From positions 14,018,006-14,082,005 of the forward strand of contig CAMZMU010000111.1 of NCBI GenBank assembly GCA_947311845.1: DNA of 64,000 nucleotides. The letters run 5' to 3'. The notes under the pieces were generated by a model. That model made no database searches. It had not been told where the DNA came from and worked only from the letters and a program-made list of their open reading frames with translations. Of this stretch, positions 22,114-33,073 are shown piece after piece. Made by a program: the position numbers and the translations under genes. Origin of the DNA: Poa pratensis (lineage: Eukaryota; Streptophyta; Magnoliopsida; Poales; Poaceae). Numbering within the stretch: the stretch's first letter is position 1; each line of letters opens with the position of its first letter.

Positions 22114-22895
22114 GTGCAAAAACAAATGCCTTTTCCTACTAAGAAACTTAAATCTAAGGAAGAAGAACATTATAACAAATTTTGTGAATGGATGAAACCT
22201 TTGTTTTTGCAAATTCCTTTGACTGATGCTATTAAGTTACCTCCCTATTCAAAGTACATGAAAGATATTGTCTCTAACAAGAGAAAGATTCCTAATGAAG
22301 AGATTTCTACCATGCTTGCTAATTATTCTTTCAATGGTAAGGTTCCAAAGAAGCTTGGAGATCCAGGTATACCAACTATTCCTTGCTCAATCAAAAATAA
22401 CTATGTTAGAACTGCCTTATGTGATTTAGGTGCAGGGGTGAGTGTTATGCCTTTTTCTCTTTACAAGAGACTTTACTTGGAAAAATTGATACCAACTGAT
22501 ATATCTTTGCAAATGGCTGATAAATCTACTGCTGTTCCTGTTGGTATATGTGAAGATGTTCCTGTTCAAGTAACTAATAATTGCTTGATATTAACTGATT
22601 TTGTTGTGCTTGAAATGCCTGAAGATGATAATATGTCTATTATTCTTGGAAGACCTTTTCTTAATACTGCAGGGGCTGTTATTGATTGCAACAAAGGAAA
22701 GTGACTTTCCATGTTAATGACAAAGAGCATACTGTTTATTTTCCCAAGAAGCTGGACAAAATATTTGGAGTTAATACAATTACCAATATTAAAAGTATCA
22801 AAGTGGGAAGTATTGATTGCCCTATATATGAATCTCATGAAGAACTTCGATATATTATGATTGGATCTATAGCTATACCATTTAAGGTAACATGA
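22114..22895 (+). pseudogene. Athila-type aspartic protease region and truncated downstream pol stub
   Basis: The frame 22114-22704 contains a retropepsin-like core: TALCDLGAGVSVMPFSLYKR (Athila elements often have DLGA where other proteases have DSGA/DTGA) and a later ILGRPFL motif. A shift near 22690 moves the frame to 22686-22895, which ends at a stop after KVTFHVNDKEHT. Where reverse transcriptase should follow there is instead non-coding DNA from ~22,900. The whole reverse transcriptase-RNase H-integrase block is missing. Confidence 0.8.
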
Positions 22896-23660
22896 TTGTT
22901 CAATGTGGTTTAATTCTTTTATGTCATATAAAATGTATTTGGTGGCAAGACTTGATCAACCTTGTTAACAAATATGTTTTACATGCATAAAATTGCTAAA
23001 CAACATATTTTTCTTTCTCACTTTTGTTTTACCTACTGTTTTGCTACTGTAATTTGCAAAGTTAAGTAATGCTTGGTCTTTATGTAAATTCATTTTGTCT
23101 AGTTTTCATTGTTTAAAGTACCCAGAAAATGTCAGAAATAAAAGTTTTCAAAAAAATTATGAAAAATATTCTAAGTCCTAGTTTTTAAAAGGAACGTACC
23201 AGAGGATGACCAGGGGGACCCACCAGGCCACCACACGCCCCCACGGCGCGGTGGAGGGCAGGCCGCGCCCTGCCCTGGTGTGGGGTCCACCTGGCCCTCC
23301 TCTCACTCATCTCTCTCCCACTCCTTTCTCTCTCCCGACCATACACACCACCATTGCTCAAACTCGTGTTCTTGCTCGAAATTTTTCGATCTACTTGCTC
23401 AGCCCATCTTTGCTGCTGAAATTTGGATCAATTGCTCTCCGGTATGTGACTCCTCCGATTATCCAAATAGAATTTTGTTTAGTTGCTTATATCTTTAGCA
23501 TTTTGGTACTGTAGGTGACATGTTATTAGAGCTTGCATGCTTGTTCTTGTTTAGATTAACTAGTTTTGATGCATGTTTAGTCCCTAGTAAGTCTCCCTAG
23601 TGTTTCCTTGATTAACCACTCCAAAATTATTTTTTATGAGGTTTGTTTAAAATTTCAGAA
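22896..23660 (+). other. Non-coding spacer of the nested element, site of missing pol
   Basis: AT-rich leader-like DNA, with a GC-rich interval at 23200-23350. No reverse transcriptase or integrase motif occurs in any frame. A fully coding Athila relative would have about 3 kb of pol here. Confidence 0.65.
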
Positions 23661-24829
23661 AAGGAAGATGGATAAACACACTTATGGAGAAATCTTTGAA
23701 GGCAAACACCATCCTCCTCAAGGCAAACAAGGGCTTCAAGATCAAGAGGTGCACCTAGGCCATCATACAATGAGGATCTTTTGGCACCAGAATCGGTGAA
23801 GAGGAAGATGATGGTGTTCCTCATCCATCTATTTTTCCATGCTTTAACTTTATGAGAGATGCAGGGATTTATGATGACTTCATAAGGATGATTAACAATG
23901 TTGGTTTGATGGAATTTATGCAGGATGAGAGGCCACAATATGCTAACCTCACTAAGATTTTTGTTGAAAGCTTTAAGTTTAATAACTCTACTTTTAACCC
24001 CACTGTTGAGTTTAAGATTTATGATCGTGCATGCAACATGGACTTGAAAAGATTTTGCAGGGTCATAGGTGTTGCTCCATCTGGGACAGCGAGAAAGATC
24101 AAGCAGAGCCGCCGAGTTGTGGATCTTTACCATGAGCTGAGCTATGATGATCTCCGTAGAGTGCAGCGGGTAAGATAAGGAACATTCAATTTCCAGCCAT
24201 CAGGTACTTCACATATTATCTTGCCACGAGTGTGCTTGCTAGAGAGAACACTAGTAATATTTCTTGCTATCATCTAGCTTTTCTTGCTCATGCACTTAAA
24301 AATAATAAAACCTACAACCTTGGTGCCTGATTGCTCGCCGCCTTGCCGCCAAAGGTCCCATTTTGGAGGCATTATTGCTGCACGTGTTTTAGCTGATCTT
24401 GGTCTTCCTGCTGATCCTTCTGATGAATTGTTGATTCCAGAAAGACTTGATCTTGCCGCCATGAAACTTCATGATTTTGTTACTAATAATTCATCTACTG
24501 GACATTTGATGTATAGAGTTGTTTTTGCTAATGGACCTGAGCTAGAGGTCCGGCTTCCACAGCCTAGTTTGTTCAGTGTTTTCAGGGGTCCTCTATCATA
24601 TTCGAGGGAGGATTTGGACAACCACCTCGGTGCACCGGATTTCCATTTACAGCACTACCCTGAGGACCGACAGGAGACCTTCGTGGCACCCCCTGAGGAC
24701 TACACCGTGTACTACGGTGGTGCATCCTCGAGCTTTCACTCGGACGAGGAACCCTCTCGTCACACACTGAGGGCGCGCCAAGCTGGCGCCATGGGGATGA
24801 TTAGTCTCCCACTTAGGCCAAAAGCCTAA
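23661..24829 (+). pseudogene. ATHILA-domain-like third ORF region (env position), frameshifted
   Basis: Three consecutive frames (23668-23799, 23852-24178, 24284-24829) read as one degraded protein located where Athila elements carry their ATHILA/ORF1 region. Visible segments include GIYDDFIRMINNVGLMEF, DLKRFCRVIGVAPSG and SFHSDEEPSRHTLRARQAG near the end. The first break is near 23800, the second near 24178. No signal peptide or clear membrane anchor was seen, so an envelope role is not claimed. The position between the missing pol and the polypurine tract matches the Athila layout. Confidence 0.6.
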
Positions 24830-24841
24830 GCTTGGGGGAGG
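24828..24841 (+). other. Internal polypurine-tract-like sequence
   Basis: AAGCTTGGGGGAGG directly follows the last coding frame and closely matches the terminal tract at 26776-26790 (AAGCTTGGGGGGAGT). It could act as a second plus-strand priming site, but this is inference from resemblance. Confidence 0.5.
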
Positions 24842-26775
24842 TATGCCGACAAGTTCACTCATTTTATCATATTCATATCATGTCGGTACTTTGTATATCC
24901 ATGTTTTAGTTTGTTTCTTTTCTTTTGTTTCTTGTGTCCATTTCATTTTCGCAAAACACCAAAAGACCAAAAATATTTCCTTTATTTCTCTTGCTTTTGA
25001 ATTTGTAGTGCTAGTTTACTTTATTTTTCGTTTTGGCTTGTTATTCAAAAATCCAAAAAGATTTTGCTTTGTTTGCTTGTTTCTTTCTATGCTTGCTTTA
25101 AATTCGAAAACCCAAAAATATTTGTTGTTCTTCTGCCGTTTTGTATAGTTGTTTCAGGAGTTCGAAAAATTTCCGTGGTTCCACTTGGCTTGGTTATCAT
25201 TTCACATCATTCAAGCCACACAAGTGAAAAGCAATAATGACGACTTACGACAATTCGGATGTGGTAAAAGGCTGGTATGAACTCTATTTGTTTTTCATTT
25301 TTGTAAATATGCCTACTCATGTGAACATGCTTAGCTATCATGGTAGTGGTTATGTTATTTAATGATTACTTAGTAGTTCATGTCTTCTTATGACCAGTAC
25401 CAAATTGCTAATAGCGAATAACATGTCATATAGATATTTACATGCATTGTTCTATTCGTAAAACGGTATGGCAGGCTGGTATCCTCCTCTGAATAATTCA
25501 CTTGATTCGACTTGGCACATGCTCACACATGTTATGACTGAAAAATAAAGTCAATTAAGCCTTGATGATCTATTTTGCCTCAGAGTTTTAGTATCATTTT
25601 ATGCCTCCGTTAATTTTATTTTGTCGCAAGCATGATTATGACCGTTATCGCTCTCGTGGTTGTCGCTTCCCAGTCTATTGCTAGCCTTCACTTGTACTGA
25701 GCGGGAATGCTGCTCGTGCATCCAAATCCTTTAAACCAAGTTATCCCAAAGAGTCCACCAAAAACCCTATGCATGGTATTTCAAGCCATTCCAAGTAAAT
25801 TTGCATGTGCTACCTTTAAAACTTTCAAAATATTTCCCTTTTTGTGTCAATGTTTACTAGCTCATGAGGAATTAGTGTGGTTATTCTTTATTCTATTTGT
25901 CAAATGGACTTTTACACCTGGACTAGTGGCATATACATCCGCTTATCCAATAACTTGCAAAAAGAGCTGGCAACGGGGTGCCCAGTCCCAATTAATTACA
26001 ACTTTAACCAATTAATTCTCTTCACACTTTTGCCCTGATTCATCAGTAAGCAATGACAAACAGTGAAATACCTGAATGTGTGTAAACCAAAGAGAAAGAG
26101 GGATGATCTGCCTTGCTGGTAGAAATAACGTCCTTCATGGGAGCCGCTCTTAAAAGTCCGTTTGACAGGTAGAATACTGTTCTCACCCGCTACCATTCGT
26201 TGACAATTAACAAACACCTCTCAAAACATTTTTACCTCTGTTTTTAAAATAAAAAGCTCTAGCACGTGTTAATCCCTGCTTCCCTCTGCGAAGGGCCAAT
26301 CTTTTATTTTTATGTTGAGTCACCATCCTTTCTTTGAGCACCTCTTCGAGAGCATAACTGTCGTTCTTAGTGTAATGTGCTTGTCCCAGGATACGATTAA
26401 TTGAGGTATAACTATGATACTCTTATCTTTGATATTTTATATCTAGTCTTCACTTGAACTTCAGAGGTGCCTTGGCATTTATGTTTTGCCCTTCAAACAA
26501 AGGCAAGCGAGATACCACTTTGTCATATCTTTTTACGAACATTGCAATTCTTGTGGATAGATATATGCTATGTTATTCATTCTTAGTACTTTGGTATCTT
26601 TTCATGATTTGCATAACTACTAGGTGTCATTATTTGCATGGTTCCTATTATGAATTGTCTAAGTAATTGATCATATAGTAGGCATGTATACATCATATGA
26701 AGCAAATGTGTTCGTAAAAGTTTCTTTTATCGCACTCAGTTGTTAACTGAATTGCTTGAGGACAAGCAATAAGCT
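24842..26775 (+). other. Long 3' untranslated region of the nested element
   Basis: AT-rich DNA of ~1.9 kb without supported genes, as usual between the third ORF and the 3' LTR in Athila elements. Confidence 0.6.
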
Positions 26776-26790
26776 AAGCTTGGGGGGAGT
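26776..26790 (+). other. Polypurine tract of the nested element
   Basis: AAGCTTGGGGGGAGT abuts the LTR start at 26791 and would prime plus-strand synthesis. Confidence 0.85.
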
Positions 26791-28257
26791 TGATACGTCC
26801 AAAACGTATCTACTTTTCCGAACACTTTTGCTATTGTTTTCCTCTAATTTGTGTGATTTGAATGCAACTAACACGGACTAACGCTGTTTTCAGCAGAATT
26901 GCCTTGGTGTCTCGTTTTTGTGCAGAAAGTCAAAGTTTCAGAAAATTCCAGAAAAATTCCATAAATCTATTTTTCCAGAAGACCCACGGAGCCAGAAGAC
27001 GAAGCGAGGAGGGTGCACAGGGGCACCACACGCACCCAGGGCGCGGGTGGGCCCTTGCCGCGCCCAGGGGTGGTGTGGCCCCCTGTGTGGCCCCCAGCGC
27101 TCCCCTTCGGACTACTTAAAGCCTCTGACCTAAAAACTTCGGGGGATCGACGCTTTTTCCAGAAACCTTCCAGAGCTCCGCCGCCATCGAAAACCCTATT
27201 TCGGGGATCAGAAACTCCGTTCTGGCACCCTGCCGGGACGGGGAATTGGAGGAGATCATCGCCATCATCATCACCGCCACCGGTCCATCTGTCATCATCA
27301 TTGCTTTCCCATCAACTCCACGCAATCAACTATTTTCTGGTGCCATTGCTTCTGTGTTACTGCTACTACTGCTCTCATATTACTCCATGTGTGAGTAATT
27401 CCCCCGCTGTAGGCTGAGGGGATGGTAGGGATTGGATAAGATCATTCATGTAATAGTTGTGAGATTTGTTAGGGCTTGGTGCCTAGTATCCATCGGTAGT
27501 ACTTTATGTCATTGTTGCAACTTATTATGCTTAATGCTTGTCACTTAGGGCCCGAGTGCCATGATCTCAGATCTGAACATGTTATTGAATCATGAGAATA
27601 ATTATTGTTTTGGATCATATCTATAAGTTGTATACACACGTCACTGTCCGGAACCCGAGGCCCCAAAGTGACAGAAATTGGGATAACCGGAGGGGATGGT
27701 TGCGACGTGAGGATCACATGTGTTCACGGAGTGTTAATGATTTGCTCCGGTGCTTTATTAAAAGGAGCACTTAATTACCAGTAGTTTCCCTTGAGGCCCC
27801 GCTGCAAACGGGCTGGTAGGACAAAAGATGTTGTGCAAGTTTCTCATTGCGAGCACGTACGACTAAATACGGAACACATGCTTATGATTGATTATTACTT
27901 GGATACCTTATTATTATTTATCTGCAATTGCCCTATGTATGACTATTTCATGAATTATCTCATCCATGCAGCGCCCGTTCATCCATCCCTATGCCTACAG
28001 TATTTTAATCTTGCTGTCTACTGCAATTATTACTGTTGTCTTTATTTTACTGCTGCTATTATTTCACTACTGCTACTGTCATAAAACTGTTGCTACTGAT
28101 AAACTGTGTCGAGCAAGTCTACTTCCAGGTGCAGCTGAACTGACAAATCATCTGTCAAGGCTTATAAATATTCTTTGGCTCCCCTTGTGTCGAATCAATA
28201 AATTTGGGTTTTACTTCCCTCGAAGACTGTTGCGATCCCTATACTTGTGGGTCATCA
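26791..28257 (+). repeat. Long-form LTR of the nested element (1,467 bp)
   Basis: It starts TGATACGTCC right after the polypurine tract and ends GGGTCATCA. It matches the 5' LTR up to 'ctctcatatta' (27382) and again from about 28126, with ~740 bp between that the 5' LTR lacks. It is not the element's terminus: a primer-site sequence and a second, partial LTR follow. Confidence 0.9.
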
Positions 28258-28268
28258 AGACTATTTTC

Positions 28269-28286
28269 TGGCGCCGTTGCCGGGGA
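28269..28286 (+). other. Second primer-binding-site sequence, fused to LTR sequence
   Basis: TGGCGCCGTTGCCGGGGA repeats 20130-20147 with the same 11-base spacer after the LTR. The homology stops at or one base after the 18-nt tRNA-complementary stretch: the 5' copy continues 'atagctcacc', this one 'aggggaattgg', which is LTR sequence (compare 19797-19815). Confidence 0.85.
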
Positions 28287-28603
28287 AGGGGAATTGGAGG
28301 AGATCATCGCCATCATCATCATCACCGCCACCGGTCCATCTGTCATCATCATTGCTTTCCCGTCAACTCCACGCAATCAACTATTTTCTGGTGCCATTGC
28401 TTCTGTGTTACTGCTACTACTGCTCTCATATTACTGCTGCTTTCACATCACCCCTGTTACTAGTGTTTTTCCAGGTGCAGCTGAATTGACAACTCCGCTG
28501 TTAAGGCTTATAAGTATTCTTTGTCTCCCCTTGTGTCGAATCAATAAATTTGGGTTTTACTTCCCTCGAAGACTGTTGCGATCCCTATACTAGTGGGTTA
28601 TCA
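28287..28603 (+). repeat. Partial short-form LTR forming the 3' end of the nested element (317 bp)
   Basis: It starts inside the LTR at 'ggggaattggaggagatc' and runs to the LTR end GGGTTATCA. It shares the internal deletion of the 5' LTR ('ctgctttcacatcacccctg'), so it does not derive from the adjacent long-form LTR. It is followed by the CACCA duplication. Confidence 0.88.
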
Positions 28604-28608
28604 CACCA

Positions 28609-30128
28609 CCACCACCGGACCCAACCCCCGCCAACTTCTCGCGCTTATCATGGAGGAACGTGAAAATGCCCGGCAAGAGCGCCAAGCTCATCTCGTTGCC
28701 CTGCAGCAACTCGCAGCCGCTTATAACAACAACAACAACAATAACAACAACAACAACAACAACAATGGCAATGGCAATGTGATGGAAACCAGCGATCCAC
28801 CTTAGGCGATTTCCAGAAGACCAACCCACCCACCTACTCCAAGGGACTTCACCCACTGGAAGCCGATGATTGGCTTCGCACCATCGACAACAATCTGGAA
28901 GTTGCTGCTGTGGGAGAAAATGAGAAAGTGTTGTATGCAACCCACTATCTCGCTGGACCTGCAAGAGCTTGGTGGGAAACTACCAAGGCTCTCCAGCAAG
29001 CTGGTCATGTTATCAACTGGGCTGAGTTCCAGGAGAAGTTCCGCAAGAAGCATATTCCCAGCGGACTTATTGAGAGGAAGAAGGATGAGTTCCGCAAGCT
29101 GAGGCAGGGAAGTAAGATGTGGTCGGTTATCTGATGAGTTTACCGACTTATCTCGGTATGCTCCTGATGACACCGACAAAGAAGAGAAGAAGATGGAGCG
29201 TTTCATGAGTGGACTTCATGATGAACTGCAGTGTGCTCTGGTTATCCATGACTTCCGTGATCTGGAGTCACTTGTGGACAAAGCCATCCAGCTGGAGACC
29301 AAGCGCAAGTCTATGTATGAAGGTCGCAAGAGGAGGATGAATGCTCAGGAAGGTTCGAGCAGCCAGAAGCCTCGTATCTTTCAGCAAAACCCCAGGCCTG
29401 CTTATCGTCCACCCCAAGCTCCACGCCCCAATTTCCCTAACCGCCCAAACAACTTCAACCGCCCCAATGACAATAACCGTCCCGGAGGAAACTTCAACAA
29501 CTTCACCCGCAATGCCAATGTTGTCTGCTTTGAATGCGGCAACAAGGGTCACTACTCCAGAGAATGCCCCAATCCCAAGAGGAATGTTCAGCGCCCCAAT
29601 GCGCCGGCACCGAACAATGGTCAAGGCCGCAATGGAAATGGCAAGAATGCCGCACCCCGCGGAAATGCTGCTGTTGCCAAGGGTCGTCTGCACCACATCA
29701 ATGCTGAAGAAGCTCAGGATGCGCCAGATGTTGTGCTGGGTACGTTCCTTGTCAACTCAGTACCTGCAACTGTTCTGTTTGATTCTGGTGCTACCCATTC
29801 ATTTGTTACCCAAGAATTTGTTGCTAAGGGAGGTTTAGTCGAGAGCCTCTTACCCAAACCCATGGTCATCCAAATCCCAGAATCCACCGTAGAGACCAAG
29901 ATGTTTTGCTCCGATGTACCCCTTGAGATCAAAGGAGAAAAGTTTCCAGTTAACTTAATTGTTCTGGGAACCCAAGGCATCGATGTTATACTCGGTATGA
30001 ATTGGTTAGCCAAGTACCATGGTCGAATTGACTGTGCCAGAAGAGCTGTATCCATCACCACCGACAAAGAAGTAGAAGTGGAGTATGTGTCTGAAACCAA
30101 TCTCACCCAGGCTGCCATGAGAGCATAG
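28609..30128 (+). pseudogene. Chromovirus gag and aspartic protease (frames broken)
   Basis: Gag resumes after the nested insertion. A Glu/Arg/Gln-rich helix is followed by an AAC-repeat Asn tract (28724-28765). The capsid segment has LYATHYLAGPARAWWE and FQEKFRKKHIP (28862-29122). A Pro/Asn-rich linker leads to one CCHC zinc knuckle (CFECGNKGHYSREC, ~29527). The protease has the catalytic LFDSGATHSFV (~29778) and DVILGMNWL. The last part, 29193-30128, is one open frame; earlier frames break near 28625, 28805 and 29120. The breaks are single-base shifts, mostly at short homopolymers, and may be sequence errors. Confidence 0.88.
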
Positions 30129-33060
30129 CTCGACCCCCTAGATGAGATCCGTGTTGTTCACCTATTCAAGATGTTTTCCCTGAAGAATTGCCTGGTATGC
30201 CGCCAGACCGGGATATTGAGTTCATAATTGAGCTTATCCCAGGAACAGCCCCTATATCCCAAAGCCTTATCGGATGAATCCGGAAGAACTGGTTGAGTTG
30301 AAGAAGCAGTTGGCAGATATGCTCAGCAAAGGACTTGTTCGCCAAGCGCTTCACCTGGGGATCACCCATTATTTTTGTGGACAAGAGAGACGGTACCACA
30401 CGCCTGTGTGTGGATTATCGCAAGCTGAATGACGTGACCATTAAAAACAAGTACCCTCTTCCCAAGATCGAGGATCTGTTCGATCAAATGAACGGAGCCC
30501 GAGTCTTTTCCAAGATCGATCTTCGGACAGGTTACCATCAGTTGAAGATCCGAGAGACAGACATTCCCAAGACCGCCTTCACCACTCGTTACGGTTTGTT
30601 TGAATACACCGTGATGTCTTTTGGTCTGACCAATGCCCCAGCCTATTTCATGAATCTCATGAACAAGATTTTCATGGAGTACCTCGACAAGTTCGTGGTA
30701 GTTTTCCTTGATGACATCCTTATTTATTCCAAGACCGAAGAAGAGCATGCTGAACACCTGCGTCTAGTTTTGGAGACCTCCGAGAGCACCAGCTGTATGC
30801 CAAGCTTAGCAAGTGTGAGTTTTGGCTCAGTGAAGTGGCATTTCTCGGACATGTTGTATCTGCCGGAGGAATTTCTGTGACCCGAGAAGATCCAAGCCAT
30901 TGTTGACTGGTTAGCCCCAACCAGTGTGACTGAAATCCGAAGCTTTCTCGGACTCGCCGGTTATTACCGCAAGTTCGTTGAAGGATTTTCCAGTATAGCC
31001 AAACCCATGACCCAACTGTTGAAGAAGGACAAGAAATTTGAATGGACTCAGAAGTGTGAGGATAGTTTCCAAGAACTGAAGAAGAGACTAACCTCAGCCC
31101 CAATTGATTATGCCAGACGTCACCAAGAGTTTCGACGTGTATTGCGATGCATCACGCCTCGGACTTGGTTGCGTTCTGATGCAAGAAGGCAAAGTTGTGT
31201 CGTACCTGTCCCGGCAGTTGCGACCGCATGAAGAGAATTACCCAACCCATGACCTGGAGTTAGCTGCTGTTGTTCTTGCTCTTAAAACGTGGCGTCCCTA
31301 TCTTGCGGGACATCGCTGTGAGATCTATACGATCAAAAGCTTGAAGTATATTTTCACCCAGAAGAGTTGAACCTGCGACAGAGGAGATGGATGGAATTAA
31401 TCAAGGATTATGATATTGGAATCCATTATCACCCGGAAAGGCTAATGTAGTTGCCGATGCCCTTAGTCGCAAACCTGCACCCTGAATGCCTTGATCCAAG
31501 CCGAACAGCCAGCCTTGTTCAAAGAGTTCAAGATTTTGGACTAGAACTTGTTAGCCATGGTTATCTCGCCAATTTAGAGTTAACCCCAACCCTGATGGAT
31601 CAAATCAAAGAAGCCCAAAAAGGTCATGAAAGCATTGAAGGAATTAGGAAGAAGATTTCCCTCGGCAAAGCACCCGGTTTTACCGAAGATGCTGAAGGAG
31701 TGCTGAAATTCAATGACCGTATCTGTGTGCCCAATGTCACGGAACTTAAGGAGTTAATCCTGAAGGAGGCCCATGAGACCCCTTATTCAATCCACCCCGG
31801 CGGAACCAAAATGTACCAAGACCTTCGAGAAAGATTTTGGTGGCATGGAATGAAGCGAGAGATTGGTTCATTCGTAGCCAAGTGTGACATCTGTCAGCGA
31901 GTCAAGGCTGAACATCAGCGACCCGCTGGATTGCTTCAACCTTTGAAAATTCCCGAGTGGAAGTGGGATGAGATTGGAATGGATTTTATTACCGGACTTC
32001 CAAGATCCAACCGAGGCCATGATTCAATCTGGGTCATCGTTGATCGACTGACCAAGGTTGCCCATTTTATCCTGTCAAGACCACCATACCGGAGCTCAGT
32101 TAGCAGACCTGTATATTTCCAGAATAGTAAGCCTGCATGGTGTGCCTAAAAGATTGTATCTGATAGAGGCACGCAATTCACCTCAAGATTCTGGAAATCC
32201 CTTCATGAAGCCCTCGGAACCAAGTTAGCATTTAGCACAGCTTATCATCCCCAGACCGATGGCCAAACTGAGCGAGTGAACCAGATATTGGAGGACATGC
32301 TTCGCGCATGTGTTCTATCCTATGGTTCCAAGTGGGAAGATTGTCTTCCGTTTGCAGAGTTCTCGTACAACAACAGTTATCAGTCCAGTCTGCAAATGGC
32401 CCCTTTTGAAGCCCTTTACGGCAAGAAGTGTCGTACACCCCTGAATTGGTCCGATACCGGAGAAAGCAAATTGTTCGGACCAGATACCCTCCGTGAAGCT
32501 GAAGAGCAAGTTCAGCTTATTCGTGAACGCCTCAAAACTGCCCAATCCCGTCAGAAGAGTTACGCTGACACCAAGCGCCGTGACCTCACCTTCAACGTCG
32601 GAGATTATGTTATCTCCGAGTGACACCCCTTAAAGGAATGCAGCGTTTCCATGTCAAAGGAAAATTAGCGCCAAGGTATATCGGACCCTTCAAGATCATT
32701 GCTCGTCGAGGAGAAGTATCCTATCAGCTGGAATTGCCCCGGAGTTAGGAGATTATCATGATGTCTTCCACATTTCCTTGCTCCGGAAGTGTCTCGAAGT
32801 TCCTGACCAGCCTGATGTTTTCAAAAACATCGACCACCTCTCCATCGACCTGAACCAAGACCTGACTTATCGTGAGAGACCCCTCAAGATTCTCGAAGAA
32901 GATGTTCGTGTTACCCGAAGACGCGCGATCAAGTTCTACAAAGTCCAGTGGACTAACCACTCTGAAGAAGAAGCAACTTGGGAACGCGAAGATTATCTTA
33001 GAAGCGAATTCCCAGACCTCTTTAGTAAGCCTAGCAAATCTCGGGACGAGATTTATTTTA
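30129..33060 (+). pseudogene. Chromovirus reverse transcriptase, RNase H, integrase and chromodomain (frames broken)
   Basis: Reverse transcriptase occupies 30335-~30770, with LCVDYRKLN, the LRTGYHQ turn and the catalytic [11 protein letters not shown]. The connection and RNase H lie at ~30900-31370 ([23 protein letters not shown] with a catalytic Asp). Integrase starts with the H-H-C-C zinc finger (...CDICQRVK near 31888), then the core with the first Asp in GMDFITGLP (~31980), the second in SDRGTQF (~32160) and a later Glu near 32270. A chromodomain (YKVQWTNHSEEEATWERED) lies at ~32935-33000. At least eight frame changes occur between 30128 and 32760. Chromodomains of this type are thought to bias integration to heterochromatin. 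Confidence 0.9.
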
Positions 33061-33073
33061 AGGGGGGAAGGAT
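33060..33073 (+). other. Polypurine tract of the chromovirus
   Basis: A purine run, AAGGGGGGAAGGA, abuts the 3' LTR at 33074. Confidence 0.88.

Larger units (their letters stand above)
19350..28603 (+). mobile_element. Nested Athila-type Gypsy element lacking pol, with anomalous 3' end
   Basis: It starts TGATACGTCCAAAACGTATC and ends GGGTTATCA, bounded by the CACCA duplication (19345-19349, 28604-28608) inside the chromovirus gag. In order: short 5' LTR (769 bp), Asp-tRNA-type primer site, gag-like frames, aspartic protease, a non-coding stretch, an ATHILA-domain-like region, polypurine tract, a long LTR (1,467 bp), a second primer-site sequence, then a 317-bp LTR remainder. No reverse transcriptase, RNase H or integrase motif was found, so it must have been mobilised in trans. 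The two LTR forms differ by a ~700-bp internal segment; the outer ends carry the short form. Confidence 0.92.

Noticed and set aside
23206..23514. 102-codon frame in the spacer of the nested element
   Set aside because: Part GC-rich, part AT-rich sequence with no reverse transcriptase or envelope motif; leader-like DNA.
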